The notes beneath the pieces were generated by a model. The model was not told the DNA's origin, made no database searches, and worked only from the letters and a program-made list of their open reading frames with translations. A program made the translations under genes and the position numbers. From positions 1 through 64,000 of the forward strand of contig JADZEX010000011.1 in NCBI GenBank assembly GCA_020850355.1: 64,000 bases of DNA, given 5' to 3'. This DNA is from Fimbriimonadaceae bacterium (lineage in GTDB: Bacteria; Armatimonadota; UBA10988). This document shows, in pieces, positions 33,364 through 41,487 of the stretch (the first letter of the stretch is position 1; each line of letters starts with the position of its first letter).

Positions 33364-34529
33364 TGGACTGCCGCCCTCCTGGCCAGCGCCGTAGCGTAGA
33401 CCGCGCTGGCGATCCGGCCGATCGCTGGCCAGCTCAACAACTCCTCGAACTGCCGGCGCGCGGCCGCCCGCTGCTGCGGCCGATCGCCCGCCAGCACCTG
33501 CTCCAGCGCCGCTGTCAGCGCCGCCGGCTGCCCGACTGGCCAGGTCGCCCCGACGCTGCCCACCATGTAACGATGCGGCGGCAGGTCGCTCACGACCGGG
33601 AGGCAGCCACAGGCCAGCGCTTCGCAGAGCGCGTAGCTGCTGCCCTCGCGGTGGCTGGCGCTGACGTACAGGTCCGCCGCCCGCAGCGCCGTCTCAACGT
33701 GGTGGTGGGGCAACTCGCCCAGCAGGTCCACCTGCGCGGCCGAGGGCTGCGCCGCGAGCTGGGCGCGAACCTCGGGTAGCAGGTCGGTGCGCCGGTAGAC
33801 CAGCGCCAGCCGGGCGGCCGGGCGTGCCGCCAGGACCGGCCCGGCGCCAGCCAGCAACGTCAGCGGGTCCTTGCCGGCGACCAGGTGGCCAATCGCCAGC
33901 AGCAAGGGCTCACCGCGCCAGCCGAGCGCGGCCTGGGCCGCCGCGCGGTCACCGGGCGTGAAGCTGGTGCTGCCCTCCATCACCTCAGCCACGCGGTCCA
34001 GATCGGGGAGCACGCCCGCGGCGACATACGGCAGCGCCGTCTCGCGACCCGTGAACAGGAAGGCGTCGGCCAGGGGACAGCAGCGCCGCTGCAGCCAGCC
34101 GGTCAGCCGCTGCCGGGGCTGCTCGGCGTGGTGCTGGACGACGATGGCGGCCGCCTGTGGCAGGGCCCTTCGCAACCGGCGCAACGCGAGCGGCTGCAGG
34201 AACGAACCGTAGTGTACGACCTGCGGCCGCGCCGCCACGACCGCCGCCACCATCTGGCCAAGGCCGTGCAGCGCCCGCGGCCAGGGTGGCAGGCCATCGG
34301 CGACGAAGACCCAGCGCACCCCGTCGGCCGTCCACTGTGCGGCCTGCGAGAACCGCTGCACGACGGTCACCGCCAGCCCCTGGGCGGCCAGCCCGGCGGC
34401 CCAGCCGGTGAGCGTCTCCCAGGCCGCGAGCGCCTCCTGCGGCGTCGTGTGCCGCGGGTCGTAGACGGCGTTCACCAGGCACACTCGCCGGGCAGCCGCC
34501 GCGCCAGCCTGCTGTTTCACGTGAAACAC
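33360..34529 (-). CDS. GT4-family glycosyltransferase whose first codons contain a parS site
   Basis: A 389-residue GT-B enzyme: acceptor-side VNAVYDPRHTTPQEAL, LAIGHLVAGKDPLTLLAGAG at the inter-domain junction, and REGSSYALCEALACGCLP with the E-x7-E donor motif. Like its downstream partner it probably builds a surface polysaccharide. The start is unusual. No ATG is available, and GTG codons at 34529 and 34520 lie within TGTTTCACGTGAAACA, giving MFHVKQ or MKQ. GGTGG upstream is a weak ribosome site. I chose 34529. The centromere site thus constrains the protein N-terminus. Confidence 0.82.
   Translation of the reverse strand: MFHVKQQAGAAAARRVCLVNAVYDPRHTTPQEALAAWETLTGWAAGLAAQGLAVTVVQRFSQAAQWTADGVRWVFVADGLPPWPRALHGLGQMVAAVVAARPQVVHYGSFLQPLALRRLRRALPQAAAIVVQHHAEQPRQRLTGWLQRRCCPLADAFLFTGRETALPYVAAGVLPDLDRVAEVMEGSTSFTPGDRAAAQAALGWRGEPLLLAIGHLVAGKDPLTLLAGAGPVLAARPAARLALVYRRTDLLPEVRAQLAAQPSAAQVDLLGELPHHHVETALRAADLYVSASHREGSSYALCEALACGCLPVVSDLPPHRYMVGSVGATWPVGQPAALTAALEQVLAGDRPQQRAAARRQFEELLSWPAIGRIASAVYATALARRAAVQ
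34513..34528. other. parS: parS centromere site, perfect consensus
   Basis: TGTTTCACGTGAAACA, the exact 16-bp palindrome bound by chromosomal ParB (Spo0J) in many bacteria. ParB loads here as a CTP-dependent clamp and, with ParA and SMC, segregates the origin region. The site lies at the 5' end of a glycosyltransferase gene and 65 bp from the -35 of the caspase promoter. A second perfect copy is 10 kb away. parAB are not in the window. Confidence 0.9.
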
Positions 34530-34592
34530 CCCACCGTGGTGGTGGGCGACCCGCTGCGGGACCGGGCACGCCACAACCGACTCCCGGGTAGG

Positions 34593-34622
34593 TTGACCCG
34601 GCGCTCTGCCGCCGACTAGAAT
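34593..34622 (+). promoter_or_regulatory. Promoter of the caspase-FGE operon
   Basis: TTGACC (34593-34598), 18-bp spacer, TAGAAT (34617-34622), the same layout as the yebC promoter. The start of transcription should lie near 34629, 50 nt before the ATG at 34679. It is the only promoter-like site before the caspase gene. Confidence 0.75.
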
Positions 34623-34678
34623 GGCAACGGGTGGCGCAGCGTTGGGGAATCGGCCGCTGGGCGGCAGCGAGGGAACAG

Positions 34679-36655
34679 ATGCGTGTGGCACTCGGGCTGT
34701 GGTTGGCCACCTGGAGCATCGCGACGGCGGCACCGATCCCTGGCGGGGTGCCGCTCCGCGCGATCCTGGTCGGTGTCAACAACTACCAGAGCCGGCAGAT
34801 CAACCCCTTGACCTACGCCGTCGCCGACGCCACCGCGCTGCGCGACTTCCTGGTCGCGGGCGATGGCGCCGGGGTGCCCGCGGATCGCATCACCCTGCTC
34901 GAGGATGGGGCCAGCGCCGACCTGCGCCCGACGCGTGAGAACCTGCTCCACCACCTCGGCAGCGTGGCCGCGGCGACCGCCAAGGGTGAGACGTTGCTGG
35001 TCTACTTCGCCGGCCACGGGGTCAACCGCAAGGGCGAGGACTACCTGCTGCCGGCCGACGCCGACCTGCGCAGCGAGACCTCCCTCGCGGCCAGCGCCCT
35101 GGCCGTCAGCGACCTGACGACCGCGCTGCTGCCGGCGAAAGCGCGCCAGGTGCTGTTCATCGTCGACGCCTGCCGCGACACCGCCAAGAGTCCCGGCGGG
35201 ATCTTTGGGTCGGCGCTGCGCATCGCCAGCACCGACGGCCTCGACGCCGACCGCGTGCGGGCCACCTTCTCGGCGGCGCGGCCGGGGCAGCGGGCCTACG
35301 AATGGCCGCAGGTCGGCCACGGCGTGTTCACCTGGTTCCTGCTGGAAGGTCTCCGCGGCGCCGCGGTCGATGATGCCGGCTGGGTGACCGTCGACAGCCT
35401 GGCACGGTACGTCCAGCGGGAGGTCAACGACTGGACCCGCAAGGCCCTCAAAGGCCGTGAGTCGCAGTTGCCCTGGCTGCTCAAGGACGGCGTCGCGCCA
35501 TTGGCCCTGGTGCGGTTCCAGCCGGCCCGGCTGGTCTCCGTGGCGCTCGACAAGACGCCGCTCAAGCAGGCGCTCCAGACGATGGCGCGGCAGGCCGACT
35601 GCGACCTGCTGTTGGCGCCCGGGGTGCCCGAAGAGGCGCCGCTCAGCTTGACGCTGCGGGGCCGGCCCCTGTCCGAGGCGCTCGGCCTGGTGCTGCGCCC
35701 GCTGAACCTGGCGTTTGAGGTGCAGGACCGCATCGTGGTGGTCAGCCCGAAGGTCAGCGAGGGCGGCGGGGTGAAGGCCACTGGCCTCCCCGATGCCGTC
35801 GGCGGCGGCCCGGTCGGGGCCGTCCCGCTGGCGGTCCAGCGTCCGTTGGGGCAAGACCAGATGCCACTGGTGCTGATCCCCGGCGGCCGCTACCAGCGGG
35901 GCTCGACGCAGGCCCGGATCGAAGCCGACCTGCAGTTGCCCGGTCTCGGCGAAGTGGCCGAGTTCCTGTTCTTCAACGAACTCAGCAACCGGGCGGTGGA
36001 GATCAGCAGCTTCTACCTGGACGAGACCGAAGTCACCGTCGGGCAGTACCGGGCCTTCGTCGCCGCAGGCGGCTACCGTGACCCACAGTGGTGGGGACCC
36101 GACGGCTGGTCATGGCTGCAGCAGGCCGGCGTCAGCGCCCCGGCGGGGTGGCCCGCAGCGACGACTCCGGCGGACCTGCCGGTGGCCGGGGTGGCCTGGT
36201 ACGAGGCCAGTGCCTACGCAGCCTGGGTCGGGCGCCGGCTGCCGACCGAGGCGGAGTGGGAGTACGTCGCCCAAGGCGGACAGGGCTGGCGCTACTCCCT
36301 CGGCGACCGCTGGGACCCTGTCCAGCTCGGCATCGGGCCGGCGGCGGGTTCGATCAAGCGGCATCCGGCCAACCCGCTGGGCTGCTACGACCTTACCGGC
36401 AACGTCGCCGAGTGGGTCACCGACGTCTACGAGAACGACTTCTACCAGTGGGGCGAGGCGGCCAACCCGATCTGTGTGGCGACCGTCAAAGTCGATGTGA
36501 CCGAACCCCGGCGGGTGGTCCGCGGCGGCGGGTTCGATGCCGATGCGGTCACCGCGCGGGTCCGCAAGCGGGCGGCCCTGGCTCCTGGCGAGCGTCGGCT
36601 GAACACCGGCTTCCGTTGCGCCGCCGACCTGCGCACCGTGAAAGGGATGCCATGA
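34679..36655 (+). CDS. Exported caspase-like peptidase fused to STN and FGE-sulfatase domains
   Basis: A 658-residue protein with a signal peptide (about 1-18). Residues about 25-275 form a caspase-like (C14) domain with the catalytic dyad His113 in YFAGHG and Cys165 in IVDACRD. Residues about 286-357 match the secretin/TonB short N-terminal (STN) domain (SVALDKTPLKQALQTMARQA, GRPLSEALGLVLRPLNLAFE). Residues about 395-655 form a formylglycine-generating-enzyme/C-type-lectin-like domain (VLIPGGRYQRGS, LPTEAEWEYVAQGG, TGNVAEWV, RVVRGGGF, LNTGFRCA). FGE domains of this kind often act as ligand-binding modules. GAGGG lies 5 nt before the ATG. It is coupled (ATGA) to a DUF4384 partner. The role is unknown; a surface-sensing protease is an inference. 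Confidence 0.85.
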   Translation: MRVALGLWLATWSIATAAPIPGGVPLRAILVGVNNYQSRQINPLTYAVADATALRDFLVAGDGAGVPADRITLLEDGASADLRPTRENLLHHLGSVAAATAKGETLLVYFAGHGVNRKGEDYLLPADADLRSETSLAASALAVSDLTTALLPAKARQVLFIVDACRDTAKSPGGIFGSALRIASTDGLDADRVRATFSAARPGQRAYEWPQVGHGVFTWFLLEGLRGAAVDDAGWVTVDSLARYVQREVNDWTRKALKGRESQLPWLLKDGVAPLALVRFQPARLVSVALDKTPLKQALQTMARQADCDLLLAPGVPEEAPLSLTLRGRPLSEALGLVLRPLNLAFEVQDRIVVVSPKVSEGGGVKATGLPDAVGGGPVGAVPLAVQRPLGQDQMPLVLIPGGRYQRGSTQARIEADLQLPGLGEVAEFLFFNELSNRAVEISSFYLDETEVTVGQYRAFVAAGGYRDPQWWGPDGWSWLQQAGVSAPAGWPAATTPADLPVAGVAWYEASAYAAWVGRRLPTEAEWEYVAQGGQGWRYSLGDRWDPVQLGIGPAAGSIKRHPANPLGCYDLTGNVAEWVTDVYENDFYQWGEAANPICVATVKVDVTEPRRVVRGGGFDADAVTARVRKRAALAPGERRLNTGFRCAADLRTVKGMP

Positions 36656-38787
36656 ACGCGGCCCTGAGCTGTCTGCTGCTGCTGACCCTAGGCGCCCCGG
36701 CGGAGCGGCTGAAGCTGGCCGTTGAGGCGTTCCGCGATCCGGCTGGCAGCGGGGCCTCGGCGGAGGCCACGACGCATGTCTTCAACCGGCTGGTGAACGT
36801 GCCCACCCTGACGGTCTTCGAGGTCGAAGAGGGCGTCCGACCCGATTACCGCTACGCCATCCGCGGCGACATCTTCCGGCGTGACGGCGGCTACCAGGTG
36901 ACCGCGCGCTGCGTCGAGGTGCAGACGGCGCAGGTCTGGCCAGGCTCGGCGGTCACCAAAGAAGGCGCCGATCTGGCGCTGCTCTGTCGCGATATCGCCG
37001 ACGGGCTGGCGGCCCGGCTGACCGGCGGCCTGACGGCAGGCGCCGAGAGCGAAGACCAGCAGGCCCGTAACGACAACAGCAACGTCGTCCTGAGCGCCCA
37101 GCTTGGCGGCGGCGAGACCGCCGGGCAGGCCGCGCGCCTGCCAATCTACCTGCGCGACTCCCTGGCCAAACTGACCCTCACCGCCAGCGAACCGGGCTAC
37201 TACCTGGTGATCGGAATCGGCACCAACGAGGTCTATCAGCTCTATCCGCCAGCGCCGACGGCGCTCAAGCTGGTCAGCGCGACGCGCCCGCTGACGATCC
37301 CGAATGCCGACTACCAGGCCTATGGCTACAGCCCCGAAGGGTTCGAGCTGGTGGGCGACCAGCCCGGCGTCGAACGGGTCCACATCTTCTTCGCCCGGCG
37401 GCCGATCGCCCGGCACCTGCCCGATCCGCAGGTCAATCCGGAGGCCACCGCGCTGCTGCCGCGGGCCTACTACGACCGCTGGCTGCCCGAGCTGCGCGAC
37501 TATCTGAAGGACCTCGACCCGCTCTGGAACGGCACCACGGCCGCCTACTACTATGCGGTCACCCGCGACGGGATCCCCAACACGCCGCCGGCCGCCACCG
37601 CGGCGCCACCGCCGGCCGCCGCCGATCGAGGGGCCGTGGTGAAGGTCGACGAGGTGGTCGGCGTTGCCAACATTGGCGACCTGGCCCGCGACAAGGCCCA
37701 CGATCTGGCGCTGCTCGACGCGCGCCGCAACGCCCTGGAGGCAGCCCTCGGGGTGATGCTGAAGAGCACCACGCGGGTCGACAAATACGAGCTGCTGGAG
37801 GACAAGATTGACCTCGAAAGCCGCAGCGGCTTCGTGCGGATCACCCGGGAGTTGGGCGACCCGGTGGTGCAGGACGGCGCCCTGTTCGTCAAGATTGCCG
37901 CCGAGGTGACCGTCACGCCGTTGTTGCTGACCGTCCGTGGCGACCAGGAGCTGCGCGATCTGTACGAAGACTTGGAGCGGCCGCGGGTGCTCTGTCTGGT
38001 CAGCGAAGAAGCGGCCGGGCAGAAGCTGGCAGCCGGTGGCGCCGCTGAGACGCAGTTGGTCAGCCACTTCCGCCAGGCGGGCTTCGACGTGATCGACGCC
38101 AACCAGGCGCAGGCGCTGAACGACCGCGAGAAGGCCATCCAAGCGCTCAGCGACAACGCCACGGCGGCGCAGTGGCTGGAGGCCAACGCCAGCCTGCAGG
38201 CCGAGCTGGTGGTGGTCGGCAGCGCCAGCGGAGCCGTGGCGGCCCGGCAGAACGGGGTGCGCGTCCAGACCGACCTGGCGCTCAACATCGTCAACGCCGC
38301 CGACGGCCGGGTGCTCTGGGCGGAAACCCCCACGCGCACCGCCAAGGTCGGCGGCGGCGACGACCGGCTGTGCTGCCGCGATGGTCTGAAGCAGGCCGTC
38401 GACGCGCTGATCCAACCGGCTGGAGGGCTCGGCTTCCTCGACAAGCTGGCAGCCGAATGGGTCGCCCAGCCGGCCGTCTTCAAGCTGATTCTGAGCAAGG
38501 TCAAGAAGCCGCAGGTCGACGCGTTCCTGAAGGCGCTGGCGCCGGCCCCGTTGAGTGCCCAGAAGGTAGCGGTCGACATGAAGGCCCAACGCGGCTACAA
38601 GCCGGCGCTCTCGCCGTTCAACAGCGCGCGCCTGGACAGCTTCAGTGCCGCGCTGACCCAGATCACGGTCCGCTCGCCGCTCCGCCCGGCCCGCGCGCGG
38701 GTCTTGTTGGAGGAGCTGATCGCGAAGCAGGGCTGGGAGATCACCGACCTGGTCGGCACCCGCCTGAACGCCGCGGCGAAACCGTAA
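36652..38787 (+). CDS. Exported DUF4384-containing partner of the caspase-FGE protein
   Basis: A 711-residue protein with a short signal (NAALSCLLLLTLGAPA). The N-terminal region (about 18-125: LKLAVEAFRDP, then FEVEEGVRPDYRYAIRGDIF) resembles TolB/CsgG-like proteins. Residues 165-250 are a DUF4384-like domain (LTASEPGYYLVIGIGTNEVY, LYPPAP, PEGFELVGDQPG). Residues about 330-425 resemble FlgT/SIMPL-type domains (ALLDARRNALEAALGVML). A second CsgG/FlgT-like stretch follows (VLCLVSEEAAGQ, VVVGSASGAVA). DUF4384 is known as a companion or fusion partner of bacterial caspases. ATGA overlap with the caspase gene implies a fixed ratio. It lies probably in the periplasm or outer membrane; its function is not known. 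Confidence 0.72.
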   Translation: MNAALSCLLLLTLGAPAERLKLAVEAFRDPAGSGASAEATTHVFNRLVNVPTLTVFEVEEGVRPDYRYAIRGDIFRRDGGYQVTARCVEVQTAQVWPGSAVTKEGADLALLCRDIADGLAARLTGGLTAGAESEDQQARNDNSNVVLSAQLGGGETAGQAARLPIYLRDSLAKLTLTASEPGYYLVIGIGTNEVYQLYPPAPTALKLVSATRPLTIPNADYQAYGYSPEGFELVGDQPGVERVHIFFARRPIARHLPDPQVNPEATALLPRAYYDRWLPELRDYLKDLDPLWNGTTAAYYYAVTRDGIPNTPPAATAAPPPAAADRGAVVKVDEVVGVANIGDLARDKAHDLALLDARRNALEAALGVMLKSTTRVDKYELLEDKIDLESRSGFVRITRELGDPVVQDGALFVKIAAEVTVTPLLLTVRGDQELRDLYEDLERPRVLCLVSEEAAGQKLAAGGAAETQLVSHFRQAGFDVIDANQAQALNDREKAIQALSDNATAAQWLEANASLQAELVVVGSASGAVAARQNGVRVQTDLALNIVNAADGRVLWAETPTRTAKVGGGDDRLCCRDGLKQAVDALIQPAGGLGFLDKLAAEWVAQPAVFKLILSKVKKPQVDAFLKALAPAPLSAQKVAVDMKAQRGYKPALSPFNSARLDSFSAALTQITVRSPLRPARARVLLEELIAKQGWEITDLVGTRLNAAAKP

Positions 38788-38810
38788 CGCCGGGCGCACC
38801 GGAGAGTCGC

Positions 38811-40583
38811 ATGTGGTGGTCGTGCAGTCTGCTGAACCTGATCTGTCAGGCGCCCGTCGAGGTGCCGGTCCGGCCAACCGAGTCCCTGGCCGCCGCGGTG
38901 GTCAGGGCGCGAGCCCTCGGTCCGGGGCCGCGCAGCCTGGTGCTGGCGCCAGGTCGTTACTTCGTCGAGCAGCCGATCACGCTGACCGCAGCGGACTCCC
39001 AGCTCACCATCGCCGCGGCGCCGGGGGCCACAGTCGAGCTGATCGGCGGCCGGCGCGTGGCCGACTGGACGGTGGCGGACGGCCTCTGGTCGGCGCCGCT
39101 GCCGGCCGTCGCGGACCGGCCGTGGGACTTTCGCGCCCTGATCGTCGCCGGCGCCCACCGACGCCGCGCCCGGCTGCCGCGTGAAGGCACCTTCCTGAAC
39201 CGCAACGAGTGGAAGGTGCCCTGGATGAGCACCACCGGCGGCGGCTGGCAGCGCAAACCGACGCCCGACGAACTGACCACGATGCTGACCGCGCCGGGCG
39301 ACCTCCCGGCCACCCTCGACGCACGGAATGCCGAAGTCACGGTCTACCACATGTGGGACGAGTCCCTGGTCGGCGTGAGCAGCTTCGACCCCAGCAGTGG
39401 CACGCTGCGGTTCAGCAGCCCGGCCGGCCATCCACCGGGCGCCTTCAGTGTCCGGAAGTACGTCGTCTGGAACACCCGCGAGGGTCTCACCGAGCCGGGA
39501 CAGTGGTACCTTGACCGGCCGACCGCCCGGCTCTACTACCGCCCGTTGCCGGGTGAAGATCCCGCCACCACCGAGGTGCTGGCGCCGACCTGCGAGAGCA
39601 TCATCCGCCTGCAGGGCACGCCCGAGGCGCCGGTCCGCGGCGTCACGCTGCGGGACCTGCGGCTCAGCGTGACCACCACCCCGCTGGTCAGCGGCGGCTT
39701 CGGCGCCGGCCGCTTCGACGGCGCGGTGACCCTCCAACAGGCCGCCGAGGTGCGGCTCAGCGGCCTGCAGATCACCAACACCGGCGGCCAGGGCGTGAAG
39801 GCTGCCAACACCACCAACCTGACCATCGAGCGCTGCCGCACCCAGCAGACCGGCGCCTGTGGCCTGACGGTCCGCGGCGACCACCTCAGCGTGGCCGACT
39901 GCACCATCGCCGAGAGTGGCGTCCTCTACCCGAGCGCCATCGCGGTCAGTCTGGGTGGCAGCCAGGTGGTCGCCGAGCACAACCAGATCCACCACTGCCC
40001 TTACAGCGCCCTGACCTTCGGCGGGACCGATTGCCGGCTGGAGGCCAACCTGATCCACCACGCGATGCAGGAACTGCACGACGGCGCCGGGATCTACATC
40101 ACCTTCTGCAAGCGTGTCACCGTGCGCGGCAACGTCGTCCGCGACATCGCCGACACCGGCGGCTACGGCGCCAGCAGCTACTACCTCGACGAGCAGGCCG
40201 AGGACTGCCTGGTCGAGAACAACCTTTCGCTGAACGTCGTGCGCGCCAGCCACAACCATATGGCCCGCAACAACATCCTCCGGAACAACGTCTTCTGTTC
40301 CAACGCCGACCTGCATTTGACGTTTCCGAAGTCGAGCGGCTACACGTTGGAGCGCAACGTGCTGGTGGCCGCTGGTCAGGCCAAAGCGACGACGCCCGAG
40401 GCGGTGGCCACCTGGACGGCCAACCTGCTCCAGGCAGCGAGCCTGGCTGGCCTGCCGGAGTCGGTGCAACGCGGCGATCCGCAGTTCGTCGACGCGCTGG
40501 CCGACTGGACGTTCCGGGCCGGCTCGCCGGCTTTGGCGTTAGGGATCCAGCCGCTGCGCTGGACCGCGGTGGGCCCGCGGTAA
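38811..40583 (+). CDS. Exported right-handed parallel beta-helix protein
   Basis: A 590-residue protein with a short hydrophobic start (MWWSCSLLNLICQA). Repeating beta-helix coils fill the second half: ITNTGGQGVKAANTTNLTIE, CRTQQTGACGLTVRGDHLSV, ADCTIAESG, VVAEHNQIHHCPYSALTFGG, LEANLIHHAMQELHDGAGIY, VTVRGNVVRDI, and VENNLSLN. This pattern (Beta_helix, NosD/pectate-lyase-like) is found in polysaccharide lyases and glycan-binding proteins. No catalytic residues can be fixed by eye. GGAG precedes the ATG, and it begins 23 bp after the DUF4384 gene, so it may be in the same transcript. Confidence 0.8.
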   Translation: MWWSCSLLNLICQAPVEVPVRPTESLAAAVVRARALGPGPRSLVLAPGRYFVEQPITLTAADSQLTIAAAPGATVELIGGRRVADWTVADGLWSAPLPAVADRPWDFRALIVAGAHRRRARLPREGTFLNRNEWKVPWMSTTGGGWQRKPTPDELTTMLTAPGDLPATLDARNAEVTVYHMWDESLVGVSSFDPSSGTLRFSSPAGHPPGAFSVRKYVVWNTREGLTEPGQWYLDRPTARLYYRPLPGEDPATTEVLAPTCESIIRLQGTPEAPVRGVTLRDLRLSVTTTPLVSGGFGAGRFDGAVTLQQAAEVRLSGLQITNTGGQGVKAANTTNLTIERCRTQQTGACGLTVRGDHLSVADCTIAESGVLYPSAIAVSLGGSQVVAEHNQIHHCPYSALTFGGTDCRLEANLIHHAMQELHDGAGIYITFCKRVTVRGNVVRDIADTGGYGASSYYLDEQAEDCLVENNLSLNVVRASHNHMARNNILRNNVFCSNADLHLTFPKSSGYTLERNVLVAAGQAKATTPEAVATWTANLLQAASLAGLPESVQRGDPQFVDALADWTFRAGSPALALGIQPLRWTAVGPR

Positions 40584-40587
40584 GAGC

Positions 40588-40616
40588 TTGCGACGGGCGC
40601 CGCGGCGGACCACAAT
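40588..40616 (+). promoter_or_regulatory. Weak promoter candidate before the second HEPN pair
   Basis: TTGCGA (40588-40593), 17 bp, CACAAT (40611-40616), in the 53-bp gap after the beta-helix gene and 20 bp before the ATG at 40637. Both boxes are partial matches (4 to 5 of 6); spacing and position are right. Confidence 0.35.
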
Positions 40617-40636
40617 GTCCGTGTCGGGAGACGGCG

Positions 40637-40966
40637 ATGAAACGCGCTGAACGGGAGGTGGTGGACCGCCTGGTTCGTGAGGCAGTCGCCGCACACCAGG
40701 GCGAGCCGCCGATTCTGCGGGCGGATTGGTCCCCATTCACCGACCAGGATGGCATGGAGGCGGTTGAGGTCGCCCTGGTCATTCCAGAGCCGTCTGACGA
40801 TGCCTCATTTCAGTGGCTCAATGACTTCGGACTGGGCCTGATCCGAGCCTTCCGCGAGGAGGAACTCGACCGCTTCGCGTACGTCGCTGTGGTTGGCGCC
40901 GACGAGGCCCCCGAGGGTATCGCCGTGTCTGGCTGGCTGCACGGCGAGCGGGCACCGGTGCCGTGA
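40637..40966 (+). CDS. Unknown 109-aa protein paired with a HEPN protein
   Basis: A small acidic soluble protein with no signal. It begins KRAEREVVDRLVREAVAAH and has two predicted strands (MEAVEVALVIPEP, FAYVAVVGADEAPEG) and a central helix. I do not recognise the family, and it lacks the nucleotidyltransferase motif that usually accompanies HEPN. GGGAG lies six bases before the ATG. Its TGA overlaps the GTG start of the HEPN gene (GTGA, 40963-40966), so the two are made together. A toxin-antitoxin or RNA-processing pair is an inference from the arrangement. Confidence 0.65.
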   Translation: MKRAEREVVDRLVREAVAAHQGEPPILRADWSPFTDQDGMEAVEVALVIPEPSDDASFQWLNDFGLGLIRAFREEELDRFAYVAVVGADEAPEGIAVSGWLHGERAPVP

Positions 40967-41475
40967 CGCACGCCGACCACTTGCTGGAGCAGGCGGCCCA
41001 CCTGGCGCGGCGCCAGCGCGGCAGGCCACGCCAAGCTGACCTCCGACGGGCGGTCTCGGCGGCCTACTACGCGCTGTTCCATGCCCTGATCGATGCCTCC
41101 ACTCGGATGGCGCTCGGTTCCAGCCCCAGCCGGGCGCCATTGCGGGGAGTCCTCGCGCGCTGCTTCGACCACGGCGAGATGGCCCGCGCCTGCAAGGCGC
41201 TGGCTGGTGGCACGTTGCCGTCAGCGCTGCAGCAGGTCCTGCCGGCTGGGCTGCCAAGTCCCGATCTCCAGCGCCTCGGCATCGCCTTCGGACTTCTCCA
41301 ACGCTGGCGACACACAGCGGACTACGACCTCAACCAGCCCCTGGCCAGGGCCGCTGTGCTCTCGATGATCGATCTTGCCCGCACCGCCTGCGCCGTTGCC
41401 GCCACCCTCCCCACCGACGACACCTCTCGCCTGTTCCTCGCGCTGCTGCCGCTGTGGGGTCGCTTGCGGCCCTGA
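40963..41475 (+). CDS. HEPN-like helical protein, GTG start
   Basis: A 170-residue all-helical protein: DHLLEQAAHLARRQRGRPRQ, RRAVSAAYYALFHALIDAST and, near residue 120, QRWRHTADYDLNQPL. The RRAxSxAYYAxFH helix with a distant RHxADYD is characteristic of a HEPN subgroup in which the R..H residues form the RNase site, so catalytic activity is plausible. GTG is the only sensible start and overlaps the previous gene by 4 nt. The next gene begins 12 bp after its stop. This is the second HEPN two-gene unit in the window; its sequence is not obviously a close paralogue of the first. Confidence 0.75.
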   Translation: MTHADHLLEQAAHLARRQRGRPRQADLRRAVSAAYYALFHALIDASTRMALGSSPSRAPLRGVLARCFDHGEMARACKALAGGTLPSALQQVLPAGLPSPDLQRLGIAFGLLQRWRHTADYDLNQPLARAAVLSMIDLARTACAVAATLPTDDTSRLFLALLPLWGRLRP

Positions 41476-41487
41476 GGAGTTGGACGG

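Noticed and set aside
34679-36655. Diversity-generating retroelement target
   Set aside because: The FGE-type C-terminus prompted the idea, but no reverse transcriptase, template repeat or adenine-rich variable region is visible in the window.
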